DNA of 64,000 bases from Escherichia boydii. GTDB lineage: Bacteria; Pseudomonadota; Gammaproteobacteria; Enterobacterales; Enterobacteriaceae. The position numbers and the translations under genes are program-made. The notes under the pieces were generated by a model. It worked only from the letters and a program-made list of their open reading frames with translations. It had not been told where the DNA came from and ran no database searches. Location of the stretch: NCBI GenBank assembly GCA_041890495.1, contig CP169086.1, positions 4,712,001-4,776,000 of the forward strand, in the 5' to 3' direction. Shown here one piece after another: positions 16,036-25,377 of the stretch. Numbering within the stretch: position 1 is the first letter of the stretch; every line of letters begins with the position of its first letter.

Positions 16036-17072
16036 CACTTATTCCTTGAACGGTAGATAATCACGGCAAAGAAGGGAACGCCAACCAGCGCGGTGACCAC
16101 GCCGACGGGCAGGCTTTGCGGCGCAATCAGCATGCGCGAGGCAATGTCTGCCAGCACCATCAGGATCGCCCCTGCCAGCGCGCTGGCAATCAGCAGCGTG
16201 CGGTGCAGCGGCCCGAACAGGAAACGCATCACGTGCGGCACCACCAGCCCGACAAAGCCGATTGACCCCGCCATGCTGACGATGGTCGCGGTAATCAGCG
16301 CGGTGGTGGTAAAGAGCGCCAGGCGCACCCAGGGAACGGCAATGCCCAGCGACGCCGCGGCGTCGTCACCAAACGTAAAGGCATCCAGCGCCCGGGAATA
16401 GTAGAGGCAAATGGCTAACCCAATCAGCACCACGACCAGTGCCAGCTGGAATTCAGGCCAGCGTACGCCGCTGAAGCTGCCCAGCAGCCAGAACATCACG
16501 TCGCGCGCCTGCTGGGCGCTGGCGGAGGTGCTGATGGTGTAGGCGGTAATGGCGTTAAAAAGCTGCGAGGCGGCGACGCCTGCCAGAATAGTACGTTCAT
16601 TCCCGCCGCGCGCGCCGTTCGTCAGAAATGCGACAAACGCAAACGCGGCGAACGCCCCGGCAAAGGCACCGGCAGAGAGGGAGACCGCACCGGTGCCGAT
16701 CCCCAATACGACAACAGAAACCGCCCCGGTCGACGCGCCTGCGGACACGCCGAGCACGTAGGGTTCCGCCAGCGCGTTCTTCAGCAGGCTCTGCAATACG
16801 GCACCGCAGATGGCCAGCCCAGCGCCGCAGCAGGCCGCCACCAGCGCGCGGCTCAGGCGAAAGTCCCAGATGACGCTCTCATAGATGCGAGTGAGCGGAA
16901 CCTCGGTGAGTCCCATTTTATTGCTGATGGCGTAAAACACGTTATCCAGCGGGATGGACAGCTCGCCAACGCTGACGCTCAAGGCTATCACCAGAAATAG
17001 CAGTACCAGGGCGAGCAAAGCCGAGGTCGTCAGAACCAGGCTCTGCCGGGCCTGAAGAACGGCGGTTGTCAT
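16035..17072 (-). CDS. Siderophore-type ABC transporter permease (FecCD family)
   Basis: A 345-residue inner-membrane permease with about ten hydrophobic segments. Family motifs include RLSRALVAACCGAGLAICGAVLQ, the coupling region GDDAAASLGI and the segment GSIGFVGLVVPHVMR. A single permease gene is present, so it must act as a homodimer, as in BtuC or HmuU. Start overlaps the stop of the binding protein gene. Confidence 0.93.
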   Translation of the reverse strand: MTTAVLQARQSLVLTTSALLALVLLFLVIALSVSVGELSIPLDNVFYAISNKMGLTEVPLTRIYESVIWDFRLSRALVAACCGAGLAICGAVLQSLLKNALAEPYVLGVSAGASTGAVSVVVLGIGTGAVSLSAGAFAGAFAAFAFVAFLTNGARGGNERTILAGVAASQLFNAITAYTISTSASAQQARDVMFWLLGSFSGVRWPEFQLALVVVLIGLAICLYYSRALDAFTFGDDAAASLGIAVPWVRLALFTTTALITATIVSMAGSIGFVGLVVPHVMRFLFGPLHRTLLIASALAGAILMVLADIASRMLIAPQSLPVGVVTALVGVPFFAVIIYRSRNK

Positions 17073-18070
17073 CAGTTCAGCCCCAGCTTCCTGAGCTGTT
17101 CGCCGACCTGCTCAGCCCCGTAAATCGTGCGGATCGTCGGGTTCATCGCCTGACCGTCCATTACCACAATATGGCCTTTTTTCACCGCGTCCAGCTGGCT
17201 GACCGCCGGATCGCTCTTCAGGAATTTGATTTTTTCTTCCGCGTTATCCAGCGCCCAGCGGTTGCGGTCCAGGCTGGACACCACAATGACATCCGGATTG
17301 GCGGCAATAATGCTCTCCCAACCCACGGTTGGCCATTCGGTCTCGGAGGTGATGGCGTTATGACCGCCCATCAGGCTGGCGATAAACCCGGAGGGGCTAT
17401 TTTTACCGCCGACGTAGGCGTCCGCAGAAGGGGATGAACTGGAGAACCAGAAGACAAACGAGAGGTCTTTTTTGTTCTTGCCGAACTCCTTACGCAGGTC
17501 GGCCTCGCGTTTTTTGAAATCGGCAATCACGGCCTGACCGCGGTCTTCAACGTTAAAGATTTTGGCGAAATCCTCAATCTCCTGGTAGAGATACGTCATA
17601 TCCCACAGTTTCTGGCGGCTGCCGTACATATCGCCGGTGGCTTTTTTGGTCGCGCACGTGCCCGGCGACACGTAGCTGTTCACGCCCAGGGTCATCAGAT
17701 CGTCACGTTTTGCGACCTTGCTTTCCGGCCCCAGCAACAGCGGCGTTTGGGCAGGGACAAAGTCTGGATTTTGCGCAAGCACGGATTCAAGGGTAGGGAT
17801 TTCGACCGTCAGGGTTTTGATTTTTGCGTTCTGTTCCGCGAGCTGCGGCAACACTTTAGTCGGCCAGAAGGCGCTGGCCTTCACCTTATCTTCCAGCCCC
17901 AGCAGGAGCAAGATTTCGACGGTATTCTGACCCAGGGCCACGACGCGTTCCGGCGCTTTGGTGAATGTCTCTTTATAGCCACAGTTTTCAATGGTCAGAG
18001 GATATGTGGTTGCCAGAGCAGAACTGACCGACGCAACCGCCAGGCCTAACGCGCAGATGACCTTCTTCAT
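17072..18070 (-). CDS. Periplasmic iron-siderophore-type binding protein
   Basis: A 332-residue class III binding protein with a Sec signal peptide (KKVICALGLAVASVSSALA). The fold's landmark segments are PERVVALGQNTVEILLLLGL near residue 42 and SIIAANPDVIVVSS near residue 255. It is the first gene of a four-gene operon (binding protein, permease, ATPase, MFS). A Fur-like box lies 34-52 bases upstream of the start, so iron starvation should induce it. No TonB-dependent receptor is adjacent. The ligand could be a ferric siderophore or another iron chelate; cobalamin or haem are less likely given the Fur box. Confidence 0.9.
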   Translation of the reverse strand: MKKVICALGLAVASVSSALATTYPLTIENCGYKETFTKAPERVVALGQNTVEILLLLGLEDKVKASAFWPTKVLPQLAEQNAKIKTLTVEIPTLESVLAQNPDFVPAQTPLLLGPESKVAKRDDLMTLGVNSYVSPGTCATKKATGDMYGSRQKLWDMTYLYQEIEDFAKIFNVEDRGQAVIADFKKREADLRKEFGKNKKDLSFVFWFSSSSPSADAYVGGKNSPSGFIASLMGGHNAITSETEWPTVGWESIIAANPDVIVVSSLDRNRWALDNAEEKIKFLKSDPAVSQLDAVKKGHIVVMDGQAMNPTIRTIYGAEQVGEQLRKLGLN

Positions 18071-18103
18071 GAAACGCTACCCTTGATTAATATTATTATT
18101 GAT

Positions 18104-18122
18104 GCAAATGAAACTCATTATT
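18104..18122. promoter_or_regulatory. Fur box
   Basis: Read on the reverse strand, AATAATGAGTTTCATTTGC matches the 19-bp Fur consensus at 13 positions and sits just upstream of the binding-protein start, where a repressor of the operon would act. Confidence 0.65.
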
Positions 18123-18223
18123 AAGGCGGAATTTTATACAGAGGAAACGATTTTGTGTCAATGAGGGACAATTGTGCAGGGTAACGAAAGGCGGTGTCAG
18201 AACAACACCGCCGGATTAGGGGC

Positions 18224-20295
18224 TTAAACCAGGCTCTCTTTATCTATCCCGAGACGCTTCATGCGCGACAGCAGGGTAGTGCGTTTTAACCCTAAACGCT
18301 GGGCGGCACCTTTTGGCCCGGCGACCACGCCGTTGGTCTCTTTAAGTACGCGCATAATGAGCTGATATTCATCTTCTCCCTCTTTTGCTGTCTCCGCGGC
18401 GGGCACGATCACGTCAGGCAGCGTCACTTCAGGCAGGGACAGCTGCAGCACGTTACCGCGTGTTAGCAATACCGCGCGCTCAATGACGTTTTCCAGTTCG
18501 CGTACGTTACCCGGCCACTCCATGTTGCTCAAGGTGCGCAGCGTCTCGGCAGGAATGCTGTCGATATTGCGCCCCAGACGACGGGCAATTTTGAAGGTAA
18601 AGGCTTTCGCCAGCAGCGGAATATCTTCCGGACGCTCGCGTAGTGGCGGCAGGTGAATCGGGAATACGTTCAGGCGGTAATAGAGATCGCTACGGAACTC
18701 ACGGTCGGCGACCATTTTTTTCAGATCGCGGTTAGTCGCGGCGATTAGACGCACGTCCGTCTGAATGATTTTGTTGCTGCCGAGACGTTCAAACTCCTGT
18801 TCCTGCAATACACGCAGCAACTTCGGCTGTAACTCCAGTGGCATATCGCCCACTTCGTCGAGGAACAGGGAGCTTTTATCCGCCAGTTCAAAACGACCGA
18901 TACGCTGGGCGCTGGCACCGGTAAAAGCCCCACGCTCATGACCAAACAGATCGCTTTCCAGCAATCCGGCAGGCATCGCCGCGCAGTTCATTTTGACCAT
19001 GCGGCGATTATTACGCCCACTGAGATTATGGATCGCACGGGCAATCAGCTCTTTACCCGTGCCAGTTTCACCGAGGATCAGCACGGTACTGTCACTTTGC
19101 GCCACCATTTCAACTTGTTTAAGCACGCTGTACATGGTTTCGCTGCGGCCAATAATCTCGCCAAATTCACTATCAACATTGTTGAGCTGCTCGGTCAGGG
19201 CGAGGTTTTCATCAACCAGCCGTTCTTTCAGACGATGGATTTCCTGATAGGCGAGGGCGTTATCGACAGCGATTGCCACACGTTCGGCAATCTGGCGCAG
19301 TAAATTCAGATTGGTAGTGGTAAACACTTTCTCTTCGCATTGCGCCAGTTTCAGCACGCCCAGCATGGTGTCGCCAGACATCAGCGGTAACAGGCACAAG
19401 GTTTGAATCTGGTTGCCCCAGGTGTCGAACAACATGCGTTCATAGGGGGCTAAATCGTCCCGCTCGTGGAGATTGATCAGCAGCATCTCTTTACTTTTGA
19501 ACACGCGTTCGGTGAGGGTTCCGGCTTCATCGACTTCGCTCTGTTCGTGGGCGGGATGCTGTTTATCAAGATAGTGAGTGGAGTAGATGTTGAGTTTGTT
19601 TTTACGGTGGCTGCGTAAGACGATACTGATATCGTCAATGTCGAAATAGTAATGGATTTCTTTGGCGACTTCGCTGACCAGTTCGTCCATATCCAGGCGG
19701 GAAAGCACCGCGTTGGTGATGGCGACCAGGATGCGGAAGTTATCGCGTTCCGGCTCAGCAGGTCGTAATCCACATTATTGGTCACGCGGCTTTGGATCTG
19801 CTCCGCGACGACGGCCACAATCTGGGTAAAGGTATGCAGGCGCTCGTATTCCGCCTCGCTCCAGGGCTGGTCGGTCGTGCGGATAAACTCGCAGCCGCCG
19901 AAAATCTGACCCTCTGCCGCCAGCGGCAGCATGCAGTAATGCCCGAAAGGCTGATAGAGGTTACTCTCCGCGAGCCGCGGCCACGCCTGCCGGAACTCCT
20001 CAAAGTTACAGTGCAGCACTTCAGGTCGGGAGAGAATGCGGCGCACCGGGCCATGCGCGAGATACGTTTCGTCTTCGTATTCAAACGTTTTGCCATTGTC
20101 ACGCGTTGAGTAGTAGCTCGCGCGGTGCGTTCCGCTATGCCAGAGCACAATCGCGGCGCTGTCCGCCAGCGCCGACTGCCTGACCAGCCGCGTCAGGGCA
20201 TCGCTCAGCGCGCCGAGATCGGGCTGCTGTAAAAGTGTGCGCGTGATGTCAAACAGGCCCTGCTGTCCAAGATCGCTCATCGGTGTATACGGCAT
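18224..20295 (-). pseudogene. fhlA: Formate hydrogenlyase transcriptional activator FhlA, one frameshift
   Basis: FhlA binds formate and activates sigma-54 promoters of hyp, hyc and hydN-hypF. Two N-terminal GAF-type domains, an AAA+ domain (Walker A GETGTGKE, sigma-54 contact GAFTGA) and a C-terminal Fis-type helix (AAQRLGLKRTTLLSRMKRLG) are all seen; full length would be 690 residues. A single base is missing near 19750 (CC where CCC is expected), so N-terminal residues up to DYDLLSR are out of frame with the rest. The middle (residues about 185-450) equals E. coli FhlA, while the first 180 residues and the stretch LPEVTLPDVIVPAAETAKE near the C-terminus are diverged, so the gene is a mosaic. 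The frameshift is probably a sequence error. Confidence 0.92.
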
Positions 20296-20351
20296 AGTGC
20301 TTTCCAGTAGAAACGAGCAAAAAAATCCATGCTGGCCGCTTGTGGCGCGGC

Positions 20352-21361
20352 CTAGCAAATACGGGGTAAGGGTTCAGCGTGCGGCAGATCCAGCGTGCGC
20401 TTCACGCCATAAAGTCCGGTCAGGCGCACCCCTTTGCGCTCGACCACTTCACCAATCATCGCCGCCTCTTTTCCTGACGGATGAGCCCGCAGCTGTTCAA
20501 GAACGGCTTGCGCCGCGGCCCGTTCAACGCCAATCACCAGCTTGCCTTCGTTTGCGAAGTTGAGCGGGTCCAGCCCCAGCAGTTCGCAAAGCCCACGAAC
20601 GGCGGGCTTAACGGGCAGGCTGCGCTCGGTGAGTTCAATCCCGTACCCGCAGCTTGCTGCAAATTCGTGGACCACGGCATTCACGCCGCCTCGCGTGGCG
20701 TCCCGCAGGGCCTTCACGCCGGGGAACGCGCGCAGCGTCTGAATCAGCGGGGTGAGTACCGCGCAGTCGCTGCGCAGTTCACCGTCCAGCCCCAGCCCTT
20801 CGCGCAGGTTCAGGATGGTCGCCCCGTGGCAGCCCAGCGTTCCGGTCACGATCAGCACGTCGCCCGCGCTGAGGCGCTGCGCGCCCCAGCGAATATCGGC
20901 GGGGATCGCGCCTATGCCGGCGTGTTTGATAAACAGTTTATCTACCGCGCCGCGCTGCACCACTTTAGTATCGCCAGTAACGATGGCAATGCCTGCCGTG
21001 CGGGCGGTTTCTGCCATGCTGGTCACTACGGCTTTCAGTGTCTCCATCGCAATCCTTCTTCGAGGATAGAAGCCACAGGAGAGATAGCGCGGAATAGCGC
21101 CACTGACCGCAACGTCATTCGCGGTGCCGCAAATCGCCAGCTTGCCGATATTACCGCCAGGGAAAGAACAGCGGTCAATGACGTAACGTCGGTGGAGAAC
21201 GCCAGACGATCGCCTTCTGCTACCAGCTGCGCCAGATCAAGACGTGCCTGGTCTTCCTGCTCTGCCAGCCACGGGTTGGCAAAGGCTTCCATAAACAGGC
21301 TGTTGATTAATTGCTGCTTCGCCTGGCCGCCGCTGCCGTGGGCGAGTTGGATATTATTCAC
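20352..21361 (-). pseudogene. hypE: Hydrogenase maturation factor HypE, several frameshifts
   Basis: HypE converts the carbamoyl group on its C-terminal Cys into the cyanide ligand of the NiFe site. The ATP-binding N-terminus (LAHGSGGQA) and the C-terminal LPRIC are present. Four single-base indels lie within about 150 bases (near 21195, 21180, 21070 and 21047), so residues 59-110 are scrambled although the DNA clearly encodes the normal protein. Start is GTG at 21361, overlapping the hypD stop. The N-terminal 125 residues match E. coli; from KHAGIGAIPADIRW on the sequence is diverged, marking a switch between sequence types near 20935. Confidence 0.92.
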
Positions 21362-22480
21362 GCTTCATTCTCCTGCTGACGATACTGATACCACGCGGCG
21401 GCACGCTCCTTCGGAGGAGACCATCAGTGCACCATATGCGGTTTGAGGATTACAGGTGTTACCAAACAGCGGGCATTGATGCGGCTTACATTTGCCCGTT
21501 AATACTTCACCACAACGTGCGCGCGGGTCATCGCAGACCTGCTGCGGTGCCGGGCGGAAATGTGCTTCGGCATCGAATCGTTGATAATCCGGCGTCAGGT
21601 GCACGCCAGAAGATTCAATCACGCCTAAGCCGCGCCTTCGCTGTCGCCGTTGACACAGAACACATCAGCAATTGCCTGTTGCGCCAGCAGGTTACCGGCA
21701 TCCGGTACCACCCGACGATACTGATTCCTCTACCTTGCTGTGGGCCGCTATTTTCTGCTCCACCAGCATCACCACGCCTTGCAGTAGATCAAGGGGTTCG
21801 AAACCAGCGACCACCAGCGGACGATGAAAATCGCTGGCGATAAAATTATAGGCATCAGTGCCGATAACCATACTAACGTGGCCCGGCGCGAGGAACGCGT
21901 CGATACCGTTATCCGGCTGTTCCAGCAAACTGCGCAGCGTCGGGATAAGCGTAATATGCTGGCAGAAGAAGTAAAAATTCTGCACATCGCGGGCTTTCGC
22001 CTGTTGCAGAGTGATGGCGGTGGTCGGCATGGTGGTTTCAAAACCTAAGCCGAAGAACACCACTTTGCGGGTTGGATTCTCCTGCGCCAGTTTCAACGCA
22101 TCCATTGGCGAGTAAACGATGCGAACATCGGCACCGCGTGCTTTTGCCTGCAACAGCGATCCCTGTTTCCCCGGCACGCGCATGGCGTCGCCAAAGGTAC
22201 AGAAGATGACTTCCGGATGGCTGGCAATCTCCACGCAGGTGTCGATTCTACCCATCGGCAGTACGCACACCGGGCAACCCGGACCGTGGATAAACTCAAC
22301 GTTTTCAGGCAGTAACTGGTCGAGGCCGAATTTAAAAATGGCGTGGGTATGACCACCGCACACTTCCATAATCCGCAGAGGGCGTTCGGCTGTGTAAGAG
22401 AGATGTGAAGCACGTTCGCGCAGATGCTCAATTAACTGCATCACCTGTTCCGGCGCGCGATATTCATCAACAAAACGCAT
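21358..22480 (-). pseudogene. hypD: Hydrogenase maturation factor HypD, frameshifts in the 3' third
   Basis: HypD is an iron-sulfur protein that, with HypC, carries the Fe(CN)2CO precursor. The first 245 residues are intact, with EVCGGHTHAIF, GPGCPVC and GFETTMPTTA. One base is inserted near 21725 (GAGGAAT for GAGAAT), one lost near 21640 and one inserted near 21405, so the cluster-binding C-terminal segment (CGEVLTGKCKPHQCPLFGNTC) is only partly in frame. Protein content is otherwise E. coli-like over 373 residues. Overlaps hypC and hypE by a few bases, as expected for the hypABCDE operon. Confidence 0.92.
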
Positions 22481-22752
22481 TATTTTTCCTCGCCATACAA
22501 CAGCGCGCCGACATCCGGCTCAACGTCAAACATGTTTTGTAAGGCGTCGAGAGTGTCGCGTGCTTCGGCTTCATTAATTACGCTTATGGCAAAGCCAACG
22601 TGTACCAGTACCCACTGGCCCACGCGCGGCTGACCGTTTTCATCGCAGCTGCCGACTAACGTTAAATCGACATCGCGCTGAATGCCGCAGACGTCGACTT
22701 TCGCCTGGTTGCCGTCAATGGTGCGGATCTGGCCGGGAACGCCTATGCACAT
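22480..22752 (-). CDS. hypC: Hydrogenase maturation chaperone HypC
   Basis: A 90-residue chaperone that carries the iron centre to the hydrogenase large subunit HycE and keeps it open. It begins MCIGVPGQI, with the essential Cys2 exposed after Met removal. The start at 22752 is fixed by this conserved N-terminus. The gene overlaps the 3' end of hypB by ten bases and abuts hypD. Confidence 0.96.
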   Translation of the reverse strand: MCIGVPGQIRTIDGNQAKVDVCGIQRDVDLTLVGSCDENGQPRVGQWVLVHVGFAISVINEAEARDTLDALQNMFDVEPDVGALLYGEEK

Positions 22753-23615
22753 CGCTGTGTCTCCAGCCAGTTCAGCCACTGGTCCATCCCTTCGCCGCTG
22801 GTGGCGGAAATAAGGATGATTTCAATTTCTGGATTGACTTCGCGGGCGCAGGCGATGCACTTCTCAACGTCAAAGTTGAGATACGGCAGCAGGTCAACTT
22901 TGTTGAGCAGCATCAGCGAGGCGGCGGCAAACATATGCGGATATTTCAGCGGTTTGTCTTCACCTTCGGTAACGGAAAGCACCGCCACTTTGTGTTTTTC
23001 ACCGAGATCGAAGCTGGCCGGGCATACGAGGTTGCCAACGTTTTCGATAAACAGAATACCGTTATCGTCCAGTGGCAGGCGCGGTGCGGCGTCGGCAATC
23101 ATCTGTGCGTCAAGATGGCAGCCTTTACCGGTATTCACCTGAATCGCTGGTGTGCCGGTAGCGCGAATGCGTGCGGCATCGTTCACGGTTTGCTGGTCGC
23201 CTTCAATAACTGCGCACGGAACGCTGTCTTTCAGGCGCATTAGGGTTTCCGTCAGCAGGGTGGTTTTACCGGAACCAGGGCTGGAAACCAGGTTGAGCAC
23301 CAGTTGCTTGCGGGCAGCAAAGCGCGCGCGGTTGCGTTCAGCCAGACGGTTATTTTTGTCCAGCACGTCAATTTCGACTTCCAGCATCCGACGCTGGCTC
23401 ATGCCCGGTGCGTGAGTGCCCGCTTCGCCATGACCGTAATGCAGGTCGCCTTCTTCAGTCTGGCTGGGGGTAAATTCAGGCGCTTTAATGCCGGTGATTT
23501 TCATCTTCGGGCGTGCCGCCGGGGCAAATGGCGCGCTACGAAACGCGGAATGAGGGTTATGTTCTTCACCCTCGATATACAGGTTGCCTTCACCGCAACC
23601 GCATGTTGTACACAT
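22743..23615 (-). CDS. hypB: Hydrogenase nickel-insertion GTPase HypB
   Basis: A 290-residue GTPase of the SIMIBI class that delivers nickel to the NiFe site. The N-terminal high-affinity nickel motif MCTTCGCGEG is present, followed by a linker, then the P-loop SSPGSGKTT near residue 111, switch residues GDQQT and the guanine motif NKVD. It lies three bases after hypA in the FhlA-driven hyp operon and matches E. coli HypB throughout. Confidence 0.97.
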   Translation of the reverse strand: MCTTCGCGEGNLYIEGEEHNPHSAFRSAPFAPAARPKMKITGIKAPEFTPSQTEEGDLHYGHGEAGTHAPGMSQRRMLEVEIDVLDKNNRLAERNRARFAARKQLVLNLVSSPGSGKTTLLTETLMRLKDSVPCAVIEGDQQTVNDAARIRATGTPAIQVNTGKGCHLDAQMIADAAPRLPLDDNGILFIENVGNLVCPASFDLGEKHKVAVLSVTEGEDKPLKYPHMFAAASLMLLNKVDLLPYLNFDVEKCIACAREVNPEIEIILISATSGEGMDQWLNWLETQRCA

Positions 23616-23618
23616 CGC

Positions 23619-23969
23619 TCACTCCTGGTCTATTTCTATCCGCCGAATCTGTAAACCGTCGTCTGCCACAATCTGCAGCATGTCACCATGACACTGTGGA
23701 CAGCGGCGGACGCGCTGGGTCAGTAGCGTCACATACTGTTGGCATGTTTCACACCAGCATTCGGCCTCTTGTTCTTCGAGGTGCAGTTTACAACCTTCCG
23801 CCACGCTGCCGCGGCAAACCAGATCAAAACAAAAGGCAAGAGAGCTGGTTTCGACACAAGAAAATGCGCCAATTTTGAGCCAGACCCCAGTTACGCGTTT
23901 TGCGCCGTGTTTTGCGGCCTGCTGTTCGATCAATTCCAGTGCCCGTTGGCAGAGGGTTATTTCGTGCAT
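23619..23969 (-). CDS. hypA: Hydrogenase nickel chaperone HypA
   Basis: A 116-residue nickel-binding chaperone. The nickel site is the N-terminal Met-His (MHEITLCQ) and the structural zinc site is CWCETC plus CPQCHG. The start at 23969 is dictated by the MHE nickel ligand motif. It is the first gene of hypABCDE and is preceded by a sigma-54 promoter. Confidence 0.96.
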   Translation of the reverse strand: MHEITLCQRALELIEQQAAKHGAKRVTGVWLKIGAFSCVETSSLAFCFDLVCRGSVAEGCKLHLEEQEAECWCETCQQYVTLLTQRVRRCPQCHGDMLQIVADDGLQIRRIEIDQE

Positions 23970-23999
23970 ATCGCCTCCCATTAACTATTGCCAGCTACA

Positions 24000-24014
24000 G
24001 CAATAATTGTGCCA
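24000..24014 (-). promoter_or_regulatory. Sigma-54 promoter of the hyp operon
   Basis: TGGCACAATTATTGC on the reverse strand has the GG-N10-GC spacing of -24/-12 promoters and points at hypA 31 bases away. It lies back to back with the hyc promoter, with FhlA sites between them. Confidence 0.88.
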
Positions 24015-24040
24015 GTGTTGATTATCCCTGCGGTGAATAA

Positions 24041-24075
24041 TGTCGATGATGTCGAAATGACACGTCGACACGGCG
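24041..24075. promoter_or_regulatory. Candidate FhlA upstream activating sites between hyp and hyc
   Basis: TGTCGATGATGTCGAAATGA is followed by CACGTCGACA. The element TGTCGAAATGACA recurs in the hycA-hycB gap and a related form lies before hydN, all next to genes of the FhlA regulon, so it is taken as the FhlA enhancer. Confidence 0.65.
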
Positions 24076-24127
24076 ACGAAATTCATCTTTAGCTTAAAAA
24101 TCTCTTTAATAACAATAAATTAAAAGT

Positions 24128-24143
24128 TGGCACAAAAAAATGC
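24128..24143 (+). promoter_or_regulatory. Sigma-54 promoter of the hyc operon, with one extra base in the spacer
   Basis: TTGGCAC, seven A, then TGC gives GG-N11-GC instead of the required N10; the E. coli promoter, from memory, has six A. A homopolymer error is the likely cause. A second TGGCATC lies at 24151. The promoter faces hycA, 38 bases away. Confidence 0.75.
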
Positions 24144-24180
24144 TTAAAGCTGGCATCTCTGTTAAACGGGTAACCTGACA

Positions 24181-24641
24181 ATGACTATTGGGAAATAAGC
24201 GAGAAAGCCGATTACATCGCACAGCGGCATCGTCGCCTACAGGACCAGTGGCACATCTACTGCAATTCGCTGGTTCAGGGGATCACGTTATCGAAAGCGC
24301 GCCTGCATCACGCCATGAGCTGCGCGCGGACAAAGAACTCTGTTTCGTCCTTTTTGAACATTTTCGCATTTACGTCACCCTGGCGGATGGCTTAACAGCC
24401 ACACCATCGAGTATTACGTCGAAACAAAAGATGGCGAAGACAAACAGCGGATTGCGCAGGCGCAACTGAGCTTTGACGGCATGATTGATGGCAAGGTCAA
24501 CATCCGCGATCGCGAACAGGTTCTGGAACACTATCTCGAAAAAATCGCTGGCGTTTACGACAGCTTATACACCGCTATTGAAAACAATGTGCCGGTGAAT
24601 TTAAGCCAACTGGTAAAGGGACAAAGAGCCCGGCAGCATGA
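24181..24641 (+). pseudogene. hycA: HycA, negative regulator of formate hydrogenlyase, with four indels
   Basis: HycA counteracts FhlA. The protein (153 residues in E. coli) can be read across frames: ITLSKARLHHAMSC, DKELCFVLFEHFRIYVTLAD, then a clean stretch DGKVNIRDREQVLEHYLEKI. One base is missing at codon 4 (ATTGGG for ATTTGGG), near 24328 and near 24392, and two extra bases (AG) near 24624 destroy the normal end at the TGA of 24639-24641. The indels lie in short runs and the protein is otherwise conserved, so they are probably errors; if real, loss of HycA would raise hydrogenlyase expression. Confidence 0.88.
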
Positions 24642-24702
24642 GCTGAGGCTTTTGCCCGTTTTGCAGGCGTTACGCCTGTTTGGGGATGGGCGTGTCGATG
24701 AG

Positions 24703-24746
24703 TGTCGAAAATGACATTTCATCGGCATTTTTCGTCAAAAATGACA
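24703..24746. promoter_or_regulatory. Candidate FhlA sites between hycA and hycB
   Basis: TGTCGAAAATGACA (24703-24716) and TCGTCAAAAATGACA (24732-24746) repeat the enhancer motif found upstream of hycA. Internal FhlA sites at this place are known in the E. coli hyc operon. Confidence 0.6.
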
Positions 24747-24765
24747 ATCACCTGAGGAATGCCTG

Positions 24766-25377
24766 GTGAATCGTTTTGTAATTGCTGACTCCACGCTCTG
24801 TATCGGCTGCCACACTTGTGAGGCCGCCTGTTCAGAGACGCATCGCCAGCACGGCCTGCAATCAATGCCGCGCCTGAGAGTGATGCTGAATGAAAAAGAA
24901 TCTGCGCCGCAGCTCTGTCACCACTGTGAAGATGCACCCTGCGCGGTGGTCTGCCCGGTTAACGCCATCACCCGCGTTGATGGGGCCGTGCAGTTGAATG
25001 AAAGCCTGTGCGTAAGCTGCAAGCTGTGCGGCATCGCCTGCCCGTTTGGCGCAATTGAATTTTCCGGCAGCCGTCCGCTGGATATTCCGGCAAACGCCAA
25101 TACCCCGAAAGCGCCACCGGCACCGCCTGCTCCGGCGCGTGTCAGCACATTGCTTGACTGGGTGCCAGGTATTCGCGCGATCGCCGTCAAATGTGACCTT
25201 TGTAGCTTTGATGAACAAGGTCCGGCCTGCGTGCGGATGTGCCCGACTAAAGCCCTGCATCTGGTGGATAACACTGATATCGCCCGCGTCAGCAAACGTA
25301 AGCGTGAGCTGACTTTTAACACGGACTTTGGCGATCTCACCTTGTTTCAGCAGGCTCAAAGTGGAGAGGCTAAATGA
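24766..25377 (+). CDS. hycB: Formate hydrogenlyase electron-transfer subunit HycB
   Basis: A 203-residue ferredoxin-like subunit that links formate dehydrogenase H to the hydrogenase. Four cysteine clusters for [4Fe-4S] centres are seen: CIGCHTCEAAC, CHHCEDAPCAVVC, CVSCKLCGIAC and CDLC...CVRMC, with a Pro-rich linker (APPAPPAPA) before the last. The start is GTG at 24766 after a GAGGA site. It overlaps hycC by four bases. Matches E. coli HycB throughout. Confidence 0.97.
   Translation: MNRFVIADSTLCIGCHTCEAACSETHRQHGLQSMPRLRVMLNEKESAPQLCHHCEDAPCAVVCPVNAITRVDGAVQLNESLCVSCKLCGIACPFGAIEFSGSRPLDIPANANTPKAPPAPPAPARVSTLLDWVPGIRAIAVKCDLCSFDEQGPACVRMCPTKALHLVDNTDIARVSKRKRELTFNTDFGDLTLFQQAQSGEAK

Noticed and set aside
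20481..21446. 321-codon forward frame over hypE
   Set aside because: Shadow frame kept open partly by the indels; HypE reads clearly on the other strand.
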